Assembly (NCBI RefSeq): GCF_003641185.1
Contig: NZ_CP032757.1
Location: 3,100,001-3,164,000, forward strand
DNA length: 64,000 nt
Source of the DNA: Lactiplantibacillus pentosus
Lineage (GTDB): Bacteria; Bacillota; Bacilli; Lactobacillales; Lactobacillaceae
Reading direction: 5' to 3'
The notes beneath the pieces are model-generated. The model was not told where the DNA came from. It made no database searches and worked only from the letters and a program-made list of their open reading frames with translations. The translations under genes were made by a program, and so were the position numbers. This document shows positions 6,979 through 14,960 of the stretch, one piece after another; positions within the stretch are counted from its first letter, which is position 1; every line of letters begins with the position of its first letter.

Positions 6979-9900
6979 TTGAATAAGCAAAAGATTATTA
7001 TGGCGAACCCGCCAAAATGGCATCTCGTCACGGGCATTGCCGCCACGCTACTGGCAAGCCTTATTTTAACGAACCAACAAGCATTCGCTGCCACTGACGC
7101 CCCAACATCGACGGCCCCGGCAACCCAGCAAGTCGGTAGTGCTAGTCCACTAGCGGATAGGCAAGCCGTTCTGACGCCGACTAACCCGGCAACTAGTGGC
7201 GCAAAAGCAACGACCGAAACGCAGCCAACGGTATCACCGGCATCGGCTGCGTCTGCCAGTCTTGCGGCAAGTACAAGCCAGCTAAGTGCTAGTTCAAAAA
7301 CGCCGACAAGTGCTTCTTCCGGCGCGGCAAATAGCACGGAAACACCTCAGCCAGCCGCAAGTCCGGTCACTTCGATGGCGACTAATTCCACTGCGCCGAC
7401 GTCTAACAATGTCGGCACGCCGACTAGTAGCGGTGTACCAGCTGGCTCGACCGCATCCGCTGCCACCAGTTCTGGGGCCAGTGGCAAGACCGGCACGAGC
7501 GCCGAAGCACCAACTAGCCTGGCACCACTTAGTACGACCAGTAGTCCGGCTAGCAGTACAAGTACAACGCTCAAAAGTAACGGTACGTCTGCCGCTGAAA
7601 GTAACGCCGCTAGCTCAGCCCTTGCGCCATCCGCGGCTGCAACACCAAGTACCGGTAGTACCGCTGCGCCTAACTTAATCACTAGCGCCGTCAACAGTAT
7701 CGCGGCCGGCGCCGTTTCCGAAGTAGCTAGTGCAGCAAGTGCCGAAAGTGCTGGTGCACCTAGCTCAGCTGCCGGTTCGACTGTTGCTGGTTCAACTGGG
7801 ATGACTAGCGCACCTGGTTCGACCGGGATAGCCGGATCAACTAGCACACCTAGTTCAACGGGCGCGACTAGTGTGACTGGCTCAACTAGCGCACCCGGAT
7901 CATCGGCAGCGTCGGCAGTGACTAGTGCCTTTCAAATCACTAGTGCCGTTAACAGTATCGCGGCTAGTACCTATTCTGAAGATGCGTCGGAAGCGAGTGC
8001 TGAAGCTGCTTCAGCGGCGGCCAGCTCCGAAACTGCCGCAACCAGTGCCGCCAGCACGAACCCGACTTCTACGGCCGCACCGACTGAAAGCATCGACACT
8101 TGGATGCCTAACAAACGCCTTCAATTGGCCGTTTTAAGTGAATTACAAGCACTCAAGCTCCCCGACCATCAGTTTAATTCCGTTAATGATATTACTCAGG
8201 CTGATATGCAATTATTAACCACGTTTCATGGCAAAGATACGTATATTGATGGGCACACGGCCTACTCGTTGGAAGGCTTGCAGTACGCTACCAATTTGAC
8301 GTCAATTTGGCTAAACAGTGGCCTTAATGCACCTGGTGGTTACTATAACGGCGACGTCACCGACCTTTCGCCGTTGAGCGGGTTGACCAAATTAACATCG
8401 CTGAACATTCAACATAACCGCGTCAGCGACTTATCGCCGATTGCTCATCTGACTAACCTTAAGGAATTGGAAGTTGCCTATAACAACATTGCGGATCTGT
8501 CCGTTTTCAAAGATTTTCCAAATCTAACGCGAACGACCTATGGCGGCCAAACAATTTTGGAACCACTACGCTACGTCGACCAAAATACTGCCAGCGCAAC
8601 CTTGCAAAACCATTTTTACTTGCCGAATGGGCAACAGGCGGCACTGAAATCACAGGCGGCAATTCTGAGTCCCGTACGGTTTGCGCCGAATGATGGCGGC
8701 TTCTATTACCGTTTTTACTTCAACGGTGCGGACAAGGCTGTCAGTGGTGACCTCAGCAACGTGGTGCCCGCTGAACAAGGCGGCCTGACGTTTAATCAGC
8801 TGGTCCCACAGATTCCTGGTTTTACCGGCGACGCCAACGGCCAATTCGCGACGAATGGCGTCACGCTCAACGTGGTCCCAAATGAGAAAAATTTCTACCT
8901 CGTCGCGCAAGGTATGGAGGGCAGCACGCCTGTGTTCCACGTCTTTCAGCCGTACGTTCTCGCAGCCAAAGCGGCCCCCGTCACCATCCAGCATGTGGAT
9001 CGTAGCGGTGCCAGCTTACGAGACGCAGAGCAATTGACGGGCCTGGTCGGCGAAGATTATCAAAGTACGCCAGCTGAAATCACCAACTACACGCACGTGG
9101 ATACTCAGGGCGCACCCCAAGGGACATTCAGCGCCGAACCACAAGCAGTCACTTATGTCTATGAAAAGACGGCTGGTGCCCCGGTCACCGTCAGTTACCA
9201 AGACGAACAGGGCCAAACATTGAAGCCCGATACAACTTGTAACGGCTTTGCGGGCGATCCATACGCGACGCAACCGCTAGAAATTGCCGGCTACGACCTC
9301 ACCAAAACACCGACCAATGCGACCGGGACCTTTAGCAGCGAACCGCAACACGTGGTCTACGTTTATACCAAGCAGATTCCACAGCCCGTTACTGCTAGTT
9401 ACCAGGATGAAAATGGGCAGACGCTGAAACCCGACGTCACCCACACTGGCGAAATTGGTGCGGCTTATCAGACCGAAGCACTCGAGATTCCGGGGTATGA
9501 CTTAGTTAAAACTACCGGCAATGCGTCTGGTGCCTTCACTAAGGAACCGCAGACCGTCGTTTACATTTATGCCAAGCAGATTCCACAGCCCGTTACTGCT
9601 AGTTACCAGGATGAAAATGGCGAGTCGCTAAAACCGGACGTCACCCACACTGGCGAAATTGGCGCGGCTTATCAGACCGAAGCACTCGAGATTCCGGGGT
9701 ATGACTTAGTTAAAACTACCGGCAATGCGTCTGGTGTCTTCACTAAGGAGCCGCAGACCGTCGTTTACATTTATGCCAAGCAGATTCCACAGCCAGTCAC
9801 CGTTAGTTATCAAGATGAAAATGGGCAGATGTTGAAACCTGACGTCACCCACACTGGCGAAATTGGCGCGGCTTATCAGACCGAAGCGCTTGAAATTCCG

Positions 9901-10680
9901 GGGTATGACTTAGTTAAGACTAACGGCAATGCGTCTGGTGTCTTCACTAAGGAACCGCAGACTGTCGTTTATGTTTACAAGGAATTGGCCGTCCATCCTG
10001 TCACGGTTAGTTATCAAGACGCTGATGGCAAGTTGCTCCACGCCGATGTCGTTTTGTCCGGCTCATTTGGTCAAAACTATCAAACAGAGCAACTAACGAT
10101 TCCCGGCTACGTCTTCAGCAAAGTTATTGGTTCCACGACTGGTACCTTTGGAACGACCGCCCAGCACGTGATCTACGTTTACACGCTAGAACCAAGTGTC
10201 CCAGAGACGCCCGCGCCGAGTCCGACACCACAGCCGGAACCGACGCCGCAACCAAATCCAGCGCCGCAACCAAATCCAACACCACAGCCAGAGCCGGCGC
10301 CGCAACCAGAACCGGTACCGCAACCAGAACCGGTACCGCAACAACCAGGACCGGCACCATTACCAGGGCCGATGCCACTTCCTAATTTGACACCGCAGCC
10401 AGGCAATTCGGCGTCAACCGCCCCTGTTGCACAAGGGACTAGCGCGCCGCAATCAACACCAACGAGCCACACAGCTTCAGCGCCAATCGTACCAGCCAGC
10501 GCACTCGCACAGCCAGAATTACCCGAATCCCCTGTGACAGCTGCTGCTCAGAAAGCTGGCCAGTTGCCACAAACTAGTGAGCAGACCGAACACACCGCAA
10601 CGCTTGCTGGCTTACTTGCCGCGTTGTTCACTGGTTTAGGCTGGTTAGGTCTCGCTGCTAAGTTCAAGAAGCGGGAATAA
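6979..10680 (+). CDS. LPxTG cell-wall surface protein with LRR and six MucBP repeats
   Basis: 1233 aa from the TTG at 6979, ten bases after GGAG; an upstream ATG at 6925 has no ribosome site. Order: signal peptide (residues 1-37, ending QQAFA); Ser/Ala/Thr-rich stalk (about 38-370); leucine-rich repeats of the internalin type (about 420-520, e.g. LTKLTSLNIQHNRVSDLSPI); six MucBP domains (about 664-1070, xVTVSYQDExGQxLKPD); proline-rich PQPEP/PQPNP wall-spanning tract (about 1074-1140); sorting signal LPQTSE (1196-1201), hydrophobic helix and KKRE tail. It should be anchored by sortase to peptidoglycan and bind mucin or host glycans; the stalk is a likely glycosylation target. It is monocistronic with its own promoter and terminator. 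Confidence 0.93.
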   Translation: MNKQKIIMANPPKWHLVTGIAATLLASLILTNQQAFAATDAPTSTAPATQQVGSASPLADRQAVLTPTNPATSGAKATTETQPTVSPASAASASLAASTSQLSASSKTPTSASSGAANSTETPQPAASPVTSMATNSTAPTSNNVGTPTSSGVPAGSTASAATSSGASGKTGTSAEAPTSLAPLSTTSSPASSTSTTLKSNGTSAAESNAASSALAPSAAATPSTGSTAAPNLITSAVNSIAAGAVSEVASAASAESAGAPSSAAGSTVAGSTGMTSAPGSTGIAGSTSTPSSTGATSVTGSTSAPGSSAASAVTSAFQITSAVNSIAASTYSEDASEASAEAASAAASSETAATSAASTNPTSTAAPTESIDTWMPNKRLQLAVLSELQALKLPDHQFNSVNDITQADMQLLTTFHGKDTYIDGHTAYSLEGLQYATNLTSIWLNSGLNAPGGYYNGDVTDLSPLSGLTKLTSLNIQHNRVSDLSPIAHLTNLKELEVAYNNIADLSVFKDFPNLTRTTYGGQTILEPLRYVDQNTASATLQNHFYLPNGQQAALKSQAAILSPVRFAPNDGGFYYRFYFNGADKAVSGDLSNVVPAEQGGLTFNQLVPQIPGFTGDANGQFATNGVTLNVVPNEKNFYLVAQGMEGSTPVFHVFQPYVLAAKAAPVTIQHVDRSGASLRDAEQLTGLVGEDYQSTPAEITNYTHVDTQGAPQGTFSAEPQAVTYVYEKTAGAPVTVSYQDEQGQTLKPDTTCNGFAGDPYATQPLEIAGYDLTKTPTNATGTFSSEPQHVVYVYTKQIPQPVTASYQDENGQTLKPDVTHTGEIGAAYQTEALEIPGYDLVKTTGNASGAFTKEPQTVVYIYAKQIPQPVTASYQDENGESLKPDVTHTGEIGAAYQTEALEIPGYDLVKTTGNASGVFTKEPQTVVYIYAKQIPQPVTVSYQDENGQMLKPDVTHTGEIGAAYQTEALEIPGYDLVKTNGNASGVFTKEPQTVVYVYKELAVHPVTVSYQDADGKLLHADVVLSGSFGQNYQTEQLTIPGYVFSKVIGSTTGTFGTTAQHVIYVYTLEPSVPETPAPSPTPQPEPTPQPNPAPQPNPTPQPEPAPQPEPVPQPEPVPQQPGPAPLPGPMPLPNLTPQPGNSASTAPVAQGTSAPQSTPTSHTASAPIVPASALAQPELPESPVTAAAQKAGQLPQTSEQTEHTATLAGLLAALFTGLGWLGLAAKFKKRE
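9370..9981 (+). repeat. Three tandem 204-bp MucBP-coding repeats
   Basis: Units 9370-9573, 9574-9777 and 9778-9981 are nearly identical in DNA and begin AAGCAGATTCCACAGCC. The other three MucBP domains in the gene are diverged. Near-identity suggests recent amplification or gene conversion, so repeat number may differ among strains. Confidence 0.9.
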
Positions 10681-10702
10681 ATTTATTACTGATTAGAAAT
10701 CA

Positions 10703-10732
10703 AAACGACCACTCAATGTAGTGGCCGTTTTT
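10703..10732 (+). terminator. Terminator of the surface protein gene
   Basis: Hairpin ACGACCACT / AGTGGCCGT with T5 following, 22 bp after the stop. Confidence 0.8.
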
Positions 10733-10966
10733 AGTTGCGATTGGAATATCGGACTCATCCAATCAGGTTTACTGGGGTGACAGCCGCACTGACGCTCATT
10801 CGGTTGCCCCGTTGTGTGATGTATTCGAGATTACTGATTCAACCTCATTTTTCCCTTCAATCACACGCTGATCTAAATCGCAAATAAACCATTTTACCAG
10901 TGTATAATGTTTTCGATTAACAATTAGTTCAGCTATAATAAACCTATACGAAAGGAGATCAAAATA

Positions 10967-11434
10967 ATGAAATATGCGAAAACCAAAGAAGTATTGAATC
11001 AACTTGTCGCCGATTTAAGTCAGATGTCGATGATTATTCACCAAACGCACTGGTACATGCGTGGGCCTAACTTTTTGAAGTTGCACCCACTGATGGATGA
11101 ATTTATGGAAGAAATCGACAGTCAGCTCGATGTCATTTCTGAACGTCTGATTGCATTGGACGGCAATCCTTACTCCACCCTTAAAGAAATGGCCGATAAC
11201 ACTAAGATCAAAGATTGGCCTGGCACTTGGGATAAGACGACGCCAGAACGGCTGGCACACTTAGTTGATGGCTATCGTTACTTGGAAGACCTTTACCAGC
11301 ACGGCATTGAAGTGTCGGACGTTGAAAAGGACTTCAGTACCCAAGATATTTTCATTGGTCTCAAAACCGCGATTGAAAAGAAGATTTGGATGATTCAGGC
11401 TGAGCTTGGGTCAGCACCAAAAATCGACGAATAG
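10967..11434 (+). CDS. dps: Dps-family ferritin-like DNA-protection protein
   Basis: 155 aa, usual length for the family. The motif HQTHWYMRG (about residues 24-32) and HPLMDEFMEEIDSQLDVISE (about 40-60) supply the His, Asp and Glu residues of the intersubunit ferroxidase centre. Dps assembles a 12-subunit shell that oxidises and stores iron, lowering hydroxyl radical damage, and may bind DNA. Start with AAGGAG upstream. A TATAAT at 10934-10939 is the likely -10; I could not identify a clear PerR box. Monocistronic. Confidence 0.93.
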   Translation: MKYAKTKEVLNQLVADLSQMSMIIHQTHWYMRGPNFLKLHPLMDEFMEEIDSQLDVISERLIALDGNPYSTLKEMADNTKIKDWPGTWDKTTPERLAHLVDGYRYLEDLYQHGIEVSDVEKDFSTQDIFIGLKTAIEKKIWMIQAELGSAPKIDE

Positions 11435-11465
11435 ACCTACTCGTTCAAAATTTTAGCTAAGACTG

Positions 11466-11507
11466 ACAACGTGCACTGCGATATGATTCGCGGTGCACGT
11501 TGTTTAT
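11466..11507 (+). terminator. Terminator of dps
   Basis: ACAACGTGCAC and GTGCACGTTGT arms followed by TTATTTA. Confidence 0.75.
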
Positions 11508-11690
11508 TTAGCCCGGACTTAATTGTTGATTCAGCTAATTTTCCTTCTTAGTTAGCAATTCTTCGCTTGTAATCCGTCATTGCCGGTAGCTCTCCAGTGT
11601 CGGCCCAACCAGCGCTTGATCGCACCGCTTTTCATCTGAAAACGGCGCTCAAGTGTATTCAGACTCGCGGTCTGTCAGATACCACAATTT
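11508..11690. other. Intergenic, no intact gene
   Basis: Between the dps terminator and the next terminator. A short minus-strand open stretch around 11576-11645 (PFSDEKRCDQALVGPTLESY) has protein-like composition but no start, so it is at most a gene scrap. Confidence 0.35.
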
Positions 11691-11728
11691 AAAAAGGATC
11701 GGTAATTTGCGAATTACCGATCCTTTTT
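11691..11728. terminator. Bidirectional terminator
   Basis: Perfect arms AAAAAGGATCGGTAATT and AATTACCGATCCTTTTT. It serves the minus-strand small membrane protein gene just after it and could also stop transcription coming from dps. Confidence 0.85.
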
Positions 11729-11748
11729 TGTCGTACTTAATATTAAAT

Positions 11749-11970
11749 TCAGTTAATGGCGAGTCCAAAGCCAACCACGATTCCCACGATAATGAAAGTA
11801 ATCCCAATCACGAAACTTGTCCAAACGCCCATCGCTGCGAACGGTGATGTTTCGGCGTTACCATGTAACTTCACCTGCCGAAAATAACGCCGCGACGCAA
11901 TCACTTGATAACAGCCTAAACCAAAGAAAAGCAAACTGAACAGCAGTTGTAACAGCATACTGGTCTTCAT
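11749..11970 (-). CDS. Small two-helix membrane protein, unknown function
   Basis: 73 aa from the ATG at 11970, preceded by GAGGGGG; a longer in-frame version has no better ribosome site. Two hydrophobic helices are visible: LLQLLFSLLFFGLGCYQVIA (about 7-26) and WTSFVIGITFIIVGIVVGFG (about 50-69), joined by a charged loop SRRYFRQVKLHGN. No recognised domain. It is followed by a strong terminator and stands alone. Confidence 0.65.
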   Translation of the reverse strand: MKTSMLLQLLFSLLFFGLGCYQVIASRRYFRQVKLHGNAETSPFAAMGVWTSFVIGITFIIVGIVVGFGLAIN

Positions 11971-12461
11971 TATGGTTTCCCCCTCGTCGACAGTCCGCAT
12001 CATTTTCATGATTATTTTAATTTTTCGGGTAATTTATCGTATGACTTGGTTGCCAACTTTTATTTGTTGCCTCAATTATACCATCAGCGCCGACAACTAG
12101 GGTCTTGACCTCGCTTTTACCGGTAACAATTTGCTGTCATCAGCGCCTAGTGTCTTTCTTATGATGCCTAACTAACGCGGCAATCACTCGCAAGTTTATC
12201 TTAGTCGAGTTGTCATGACGGCAATTGGGGCTTGCTTGCCACTAAATCCGCAGCTTCACTACATTGTTTTAACCCAGTCATCATTTCGTATATGACTGTT
12301 TGACAAAAATAAGAAGAAAATATGAATTTTTTGTTAAAAATCATTAGTTGTTATGCTATGATTGGTTTTGCTCGGTAAATCTTTCATAATTTTAATAATT
12401 TTCGAGTATCAATTTTATTCATATTATTTCGCCCGATGTGTCAATTCTAGGAGGAACACCG
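11971..12461. other. Intergenic region upstream of the zinc-ribbon protein gene
   Basis: About 490 bp, very AT-rich towards its right end. A possible promoter for the next gene is TTGTTA (12331-12336) with TATGCT (12352-12357), 15-bp spacing, leaving a ~100-nt leader. I see no open frame of note or stable riboswitch-like fold. Confidence 0.4.
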
Positions 12462-13757
12462 ATGAACGAAACAAAGTTCTGTATTAATTGTGGGAAGGAA
12501 ATTCCCGAAAACGCAACGTTCTGCTCATTCTGTGGTGCGGATCAAAAGACGGCCGCAACCGCTGAAACGCAAACTGATGGGAACACGACAACCGGCAAGC
12601 AGTCGACGCCACCGGAACACGACAACATGTGGACAGCACTCAAGCTGGGAATGAAACAAACCTTTACTTGGTCACAGCGCATCACCCGCCCACAATATTG
12701 GTGGCTCTACTTGGATTTAATGCTCATCGCCTTGATTTTGACGTTCACGCTTGGCCTCAAAGTCTATAGTTTTCCGGCATTTGCGGCGCACGTGAATGTG
12801 CTTCAAGCGGTACTGCTACTCATCTATTCAGCGCTCATGTGCTGGATTTCAGTGATGCAGTTCACTGCAGGTGCTCGGCGGCTGCACGACTCCAATCGCT
12901 CAGCACATTACTTATGGTTCTCACTGATTCCAATCGTCGGACCAATCTTGATCATCGTTTTCATGTGCCAACGGTCAAAACCAGCTGGCGAACGGTTCGA
13001 TCGTTTTGCTAGTCAGCCGAAGCCCTGGACACACAAGTGGTGGACTTGGTGCCTGCTCGTCTTATTCACACTCCTGTACGCCGGTTCAGTAAATATCATC
13101 GCACGTGACAATGCCGTTGATTCTGCGCTGACAACGACGTCCAATTCCGATTCGACGAGTGATTCTGACGACAGCTATGCGGATAGTGACAGTTACGACG
13201 ACAGTGATAGTGATAGTACGGACACTGATTCAGACACTGATTCAGACACTGATTCGGAATCAGACTCAAGTTCTGACACTGACAGTATTACCGTTGGTGA
13301 TGACGACATTGATATTTCTGATCAAAAAACTTATAACACCTCATACAGCGATAGTAGTTGGACAGGTTCTACCTTCAAAATCGATAAGGTTACAGTTTAT
13401 AAAACTGACGGGGCCTACACCATCGGTAGCGGCAGTGACAAACGTGACTTTAACGGTGTTGTGAAGGTTCACATGAGTATCCATGCTGGTCGCGACATTT
13501 CAGCCTACCCTACCCAGGCCAAGCTCAGCACCAACGATGGCCAACAGGTCGACGCTGACATGGATAGTGACGACTTCGACGGCGACTTAAACAGCGGTAC
13601 GGATACTGACGGTAATTTATATTTTGAATTATCAAAATTATCCAGTGTCAAAGACATTACCAGCATCCGCCTCAAATGGGACGCCAGCTACGATACGGAT
13701 GATTACGATGATGACAACGACTTTAAGACCTACGATGCAACACTTAATTTGAATTAA
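12462..13757 (+). CDS. Zinc-ribbon, DUF805-like membrane protein with Ser-Asp repeat ectodomain
   Basis: 431 aa from the ATG at 12462 with AGGAGG upstream. N-terminal zinc ribbon FCINCGKEIPENATFCSFCG; a DUF805-like block with three membrane helices and the motif GARRLHDSNRS (about residues 60-185); a fourth helix WCLLVLFTLLYAGSVNIIA (about 195-215); then a Ser-Asp repeat tract (about 230-275) and a 150-residue acidic beta-rich C-terminal domain. Topology suggests cytoplasmic ribbon and extracellular SD linker plus domain, like a sensor or surface stress protein. Function is unknown. The acidic tail could bind cations. Confidence 0.75.
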   Translation: MNETKFCINCGKEIPENATFCSFCGADQKTAATAETQTDGNTTTGKQSTPPEHDNMWTALKLGMKQTFTWSQRITRPQYWWLYLDLMLIALILTFTLGLKVYSFPAFAAHVNVLQAVLLLIYSALMCWISVMQFTAGARRLHDSNRSAHYLWFSLIPIVGPILIIVFMCQRSKPAGERFDRFASQPKPWTHKWWTWCLLVLFTLLYAGSVNIIARDNAVDSALTTTSNSDSTSDSDDSYADSDSYDDSDSDSTDTDSDTDSDTDSESDSSSDTDSITVGDDDIDISDQKTYNTSYSDSSWTGSTFKIDKVTVYKTDGAYTIGSGSDKRDFNGVVKVHMSIHAGRDISAYPTQAKLSTNDGQQVDADMDSDDFDGDLNSGTDTDGNLYFELSKLSSVKDITSIRLKWDASYDTDDYDDDNDFKTYDATLNLN

Positions 13758-13781
13758 TTTTTAGTACCTAGATACGTTGCG

Positions 13782-13879
13782 GATTGCGATGTGAGTTGTA
13801 ATTTGCTGGCGTTGTGTTGGTACTGAGAGCAGTAAAAATCCCCTGAGTTGGAAATTCGACTCGGGGGCTTTTTTATCGG
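13782..13879 (+). repeat. 98-bp direct repeat, copy A, containing a terminator
   Basis: Aligns without gaps to 14829-14926 with four mismatches by my count. It ends in a hairpin CCCCTGAGT / GACTCGGGG followed by T6, so it acts as terminator of the zinc-ribbon gene. The left ~60 bp is conserved too although no gene is visible in it. Confidence 0.9.
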
Positions 13880-13962
13880 TTTGATGAAATTATCGTTATG
13901 CCAGCTCAACCTTTACTCATATTAATACTTCTAGCCAGGCGTATTAATCTCCAATCAGTATC

Positions 13963-14346
13963 CTAATCTTCCCTATCCGCAAAAACTGCTTTAACCACCG
14001 TCAAAGCATTCAAAACTTTTGGAAATCCCACATACGGGATACAGTGAATACAAGTCTCAACAATCTCAGTACGACTAAGACCAACGTTTAGGCAACCATT
14101 AAGATGAACTCGCAATTGCGCTGCTGTATCACCCTGAGTTAGTAAGCTAGTAATGGTTACAAGCTCACGTTGTTGCAACGATAGTCCCGGGCGAGTATAA
14201 ATATCATTAAACGCAAACTCAAGAATCATTTTGGCAACATCCGGTGCGACATTTTGTAGATTAGTCATAACGCTATCAGCAGCTTCCGCATCAACCCGTT
14301 GTAACATCGCTTTACCGTTAATTAACCGTTGCTCATTTTCCATCAT
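13963..14346 (-). CDS. Carboxymuconolactone decarboxylase (CMD) family protein
   Basis: 127 aa from the ATG at 14346, ten bases after GGAG. The helical CMD core is recognisable (PGLSLQQRELVTITSLLTQG, then LRVHLNGCLNVGLSRTEIVE). A CIHC pair lies in the following helix (TCIHCIPYVGFPK). Family members are small trimeric or hexameric enzymes: decarboxylases or AhpD-type alkylhydroperoxidases. Which applies here is not certain, since the cysteines are not in the usual AhpD position. It is divergent from a MerR regulator that probably controls it. Confidence 0.85.
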   Translation of the reverse strand: MMENEQRLINGKAMLQRVDAEAADSVMTNLQNVAPDVAKMILEFAFNDIYTRPGLSLQQRELVTITSLLTQGDTAAQLRVHLNGCLNVGLSRTEIVETCIHCIPYVGFPKVLNALTVVKAVFADRED

Positions 14347-14388
14347 AATCAATCAGCTCCTTCATGTAATTGATCTCAGCTTACAACC

Positions 14389-14402
14389 TCGGGTGTACCC
14401 GA
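14389..14402. promoter_or_regulatory. Candidate MerR operator
   Basis: Palindrome TCGGGT-GT-ACCCGA in the intergenic region between the CMD and MerR genes. On the minus strand TTGATG (14403-14408) lies directly before it, which would put the palindrome inside a 19-bp spacer as in MerR-controlled promoters. Confidence 0.55.
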
Positions 14403-14435
14403 CATCAATCTTTATTTTAGGAGGCTCACATAAAG

Positions 14436-14798
14436 ATGCTAATTGGTGAATTTTCACGGCAAACTAACTTAACAATCGACACCTTGCGCTACTATGAAGA
14501 AGTTGGGTTGCTCCAACCTTTAAGAACTGCTGGTAATCGTCGCCAATATCAAACTAAAGATATTGCCTGGGTGAATTTTTTGAAGCGTTTGAAACAAACG
14601 GGCATGTCCATCCAGAACATGCAGTACTACGCACAACTACGCTACGCAGGCAATCAAACAATTCCTGAACGTCTGCTTTTATTACAAGAGCAAGAAGCAC
14701 GATTAGATATGGTGATGGCAGAAACACAGTCCAGCTTGGATTTCCTTCATCGGAAAATGGCGATATATAGGAAAATGCAAAAAACAGACTTGCCATAA
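14436..14798 (+). CDS. MerR-family transcriptional regulator
   Basis: 120 aa. N-terminal MerR winged helix MLIGEFSRQTNLTIDTLRYY followed by EEVGLLQPLR and a dimerisation coiled coil, with no long effector domain and no metal-binding cysteines. This short AdhR/YraB-like type usually senses aldehydes or other electrophiles. Start with AGGAGG upstream. Divergent from the CMD gene with a palindrome between them. It ends 30 bp before repeat copy B, whose hairpin terminates it. Confidence 0.88.
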   Translation: MLIGEFSRQTNLTIDTLRYYEEVGLLQPLRTAGNRRQYQTKDIAWVNFLKRLKQTGMSIQNMQYYAQLRYAGNQTIPERLLLLQEQEARLDMVMAETQSSLDFLHRKMAIYRKMQKTDLP

Positions 14799-14828
14799 CA
14801 CTGCATCACGAAGTCTGAATGCTTCGAA

Positions 14829-14926
14829 GATTGCGATGTGAGCTGTAATTTGCTGGCGTTGTGTTGGTACTGAAAGCATTAAAAATCCCCTGAGTTGGAA
14901 ATTCGACTCGGGGGATTTTTTATCGG
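14829..14926 (+). repeat. 98-bp direct repeat, copy B, containing a bidirectional terminator
   Basis: Second copy of the 13782-13879 element, same orientation. Its hairpin has T runs on both sides and can stop both the MerR gene and the DUF262 gene coming from the right. Together the two copies bracket the CMD/MerR pair. Confidence 0.9.
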
Positions 14927-14960
14927 ACGATTAAAATTTATCGATTCAAATGATCACTAA

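Noticed and set aside
7347..7847. 166-codon minus-strand frame rich in Val/Ala/Leu inside the surface protein gene
   Set aside because: It is the complement of the Ser/Ala/Thr-rich stalk; the bias follows from repeated GCT/AGT/ACT codons and there is no ribosome site. Other antisense frames at 10124-10472 are the same kind of shadow of the proline-rich tract.
9370..9981. Tandem repeats considered as a CRISPR or satellite
   Set aside because: Units are 204 bp, adjacent without spacers, in frame and encode MucBP domains.
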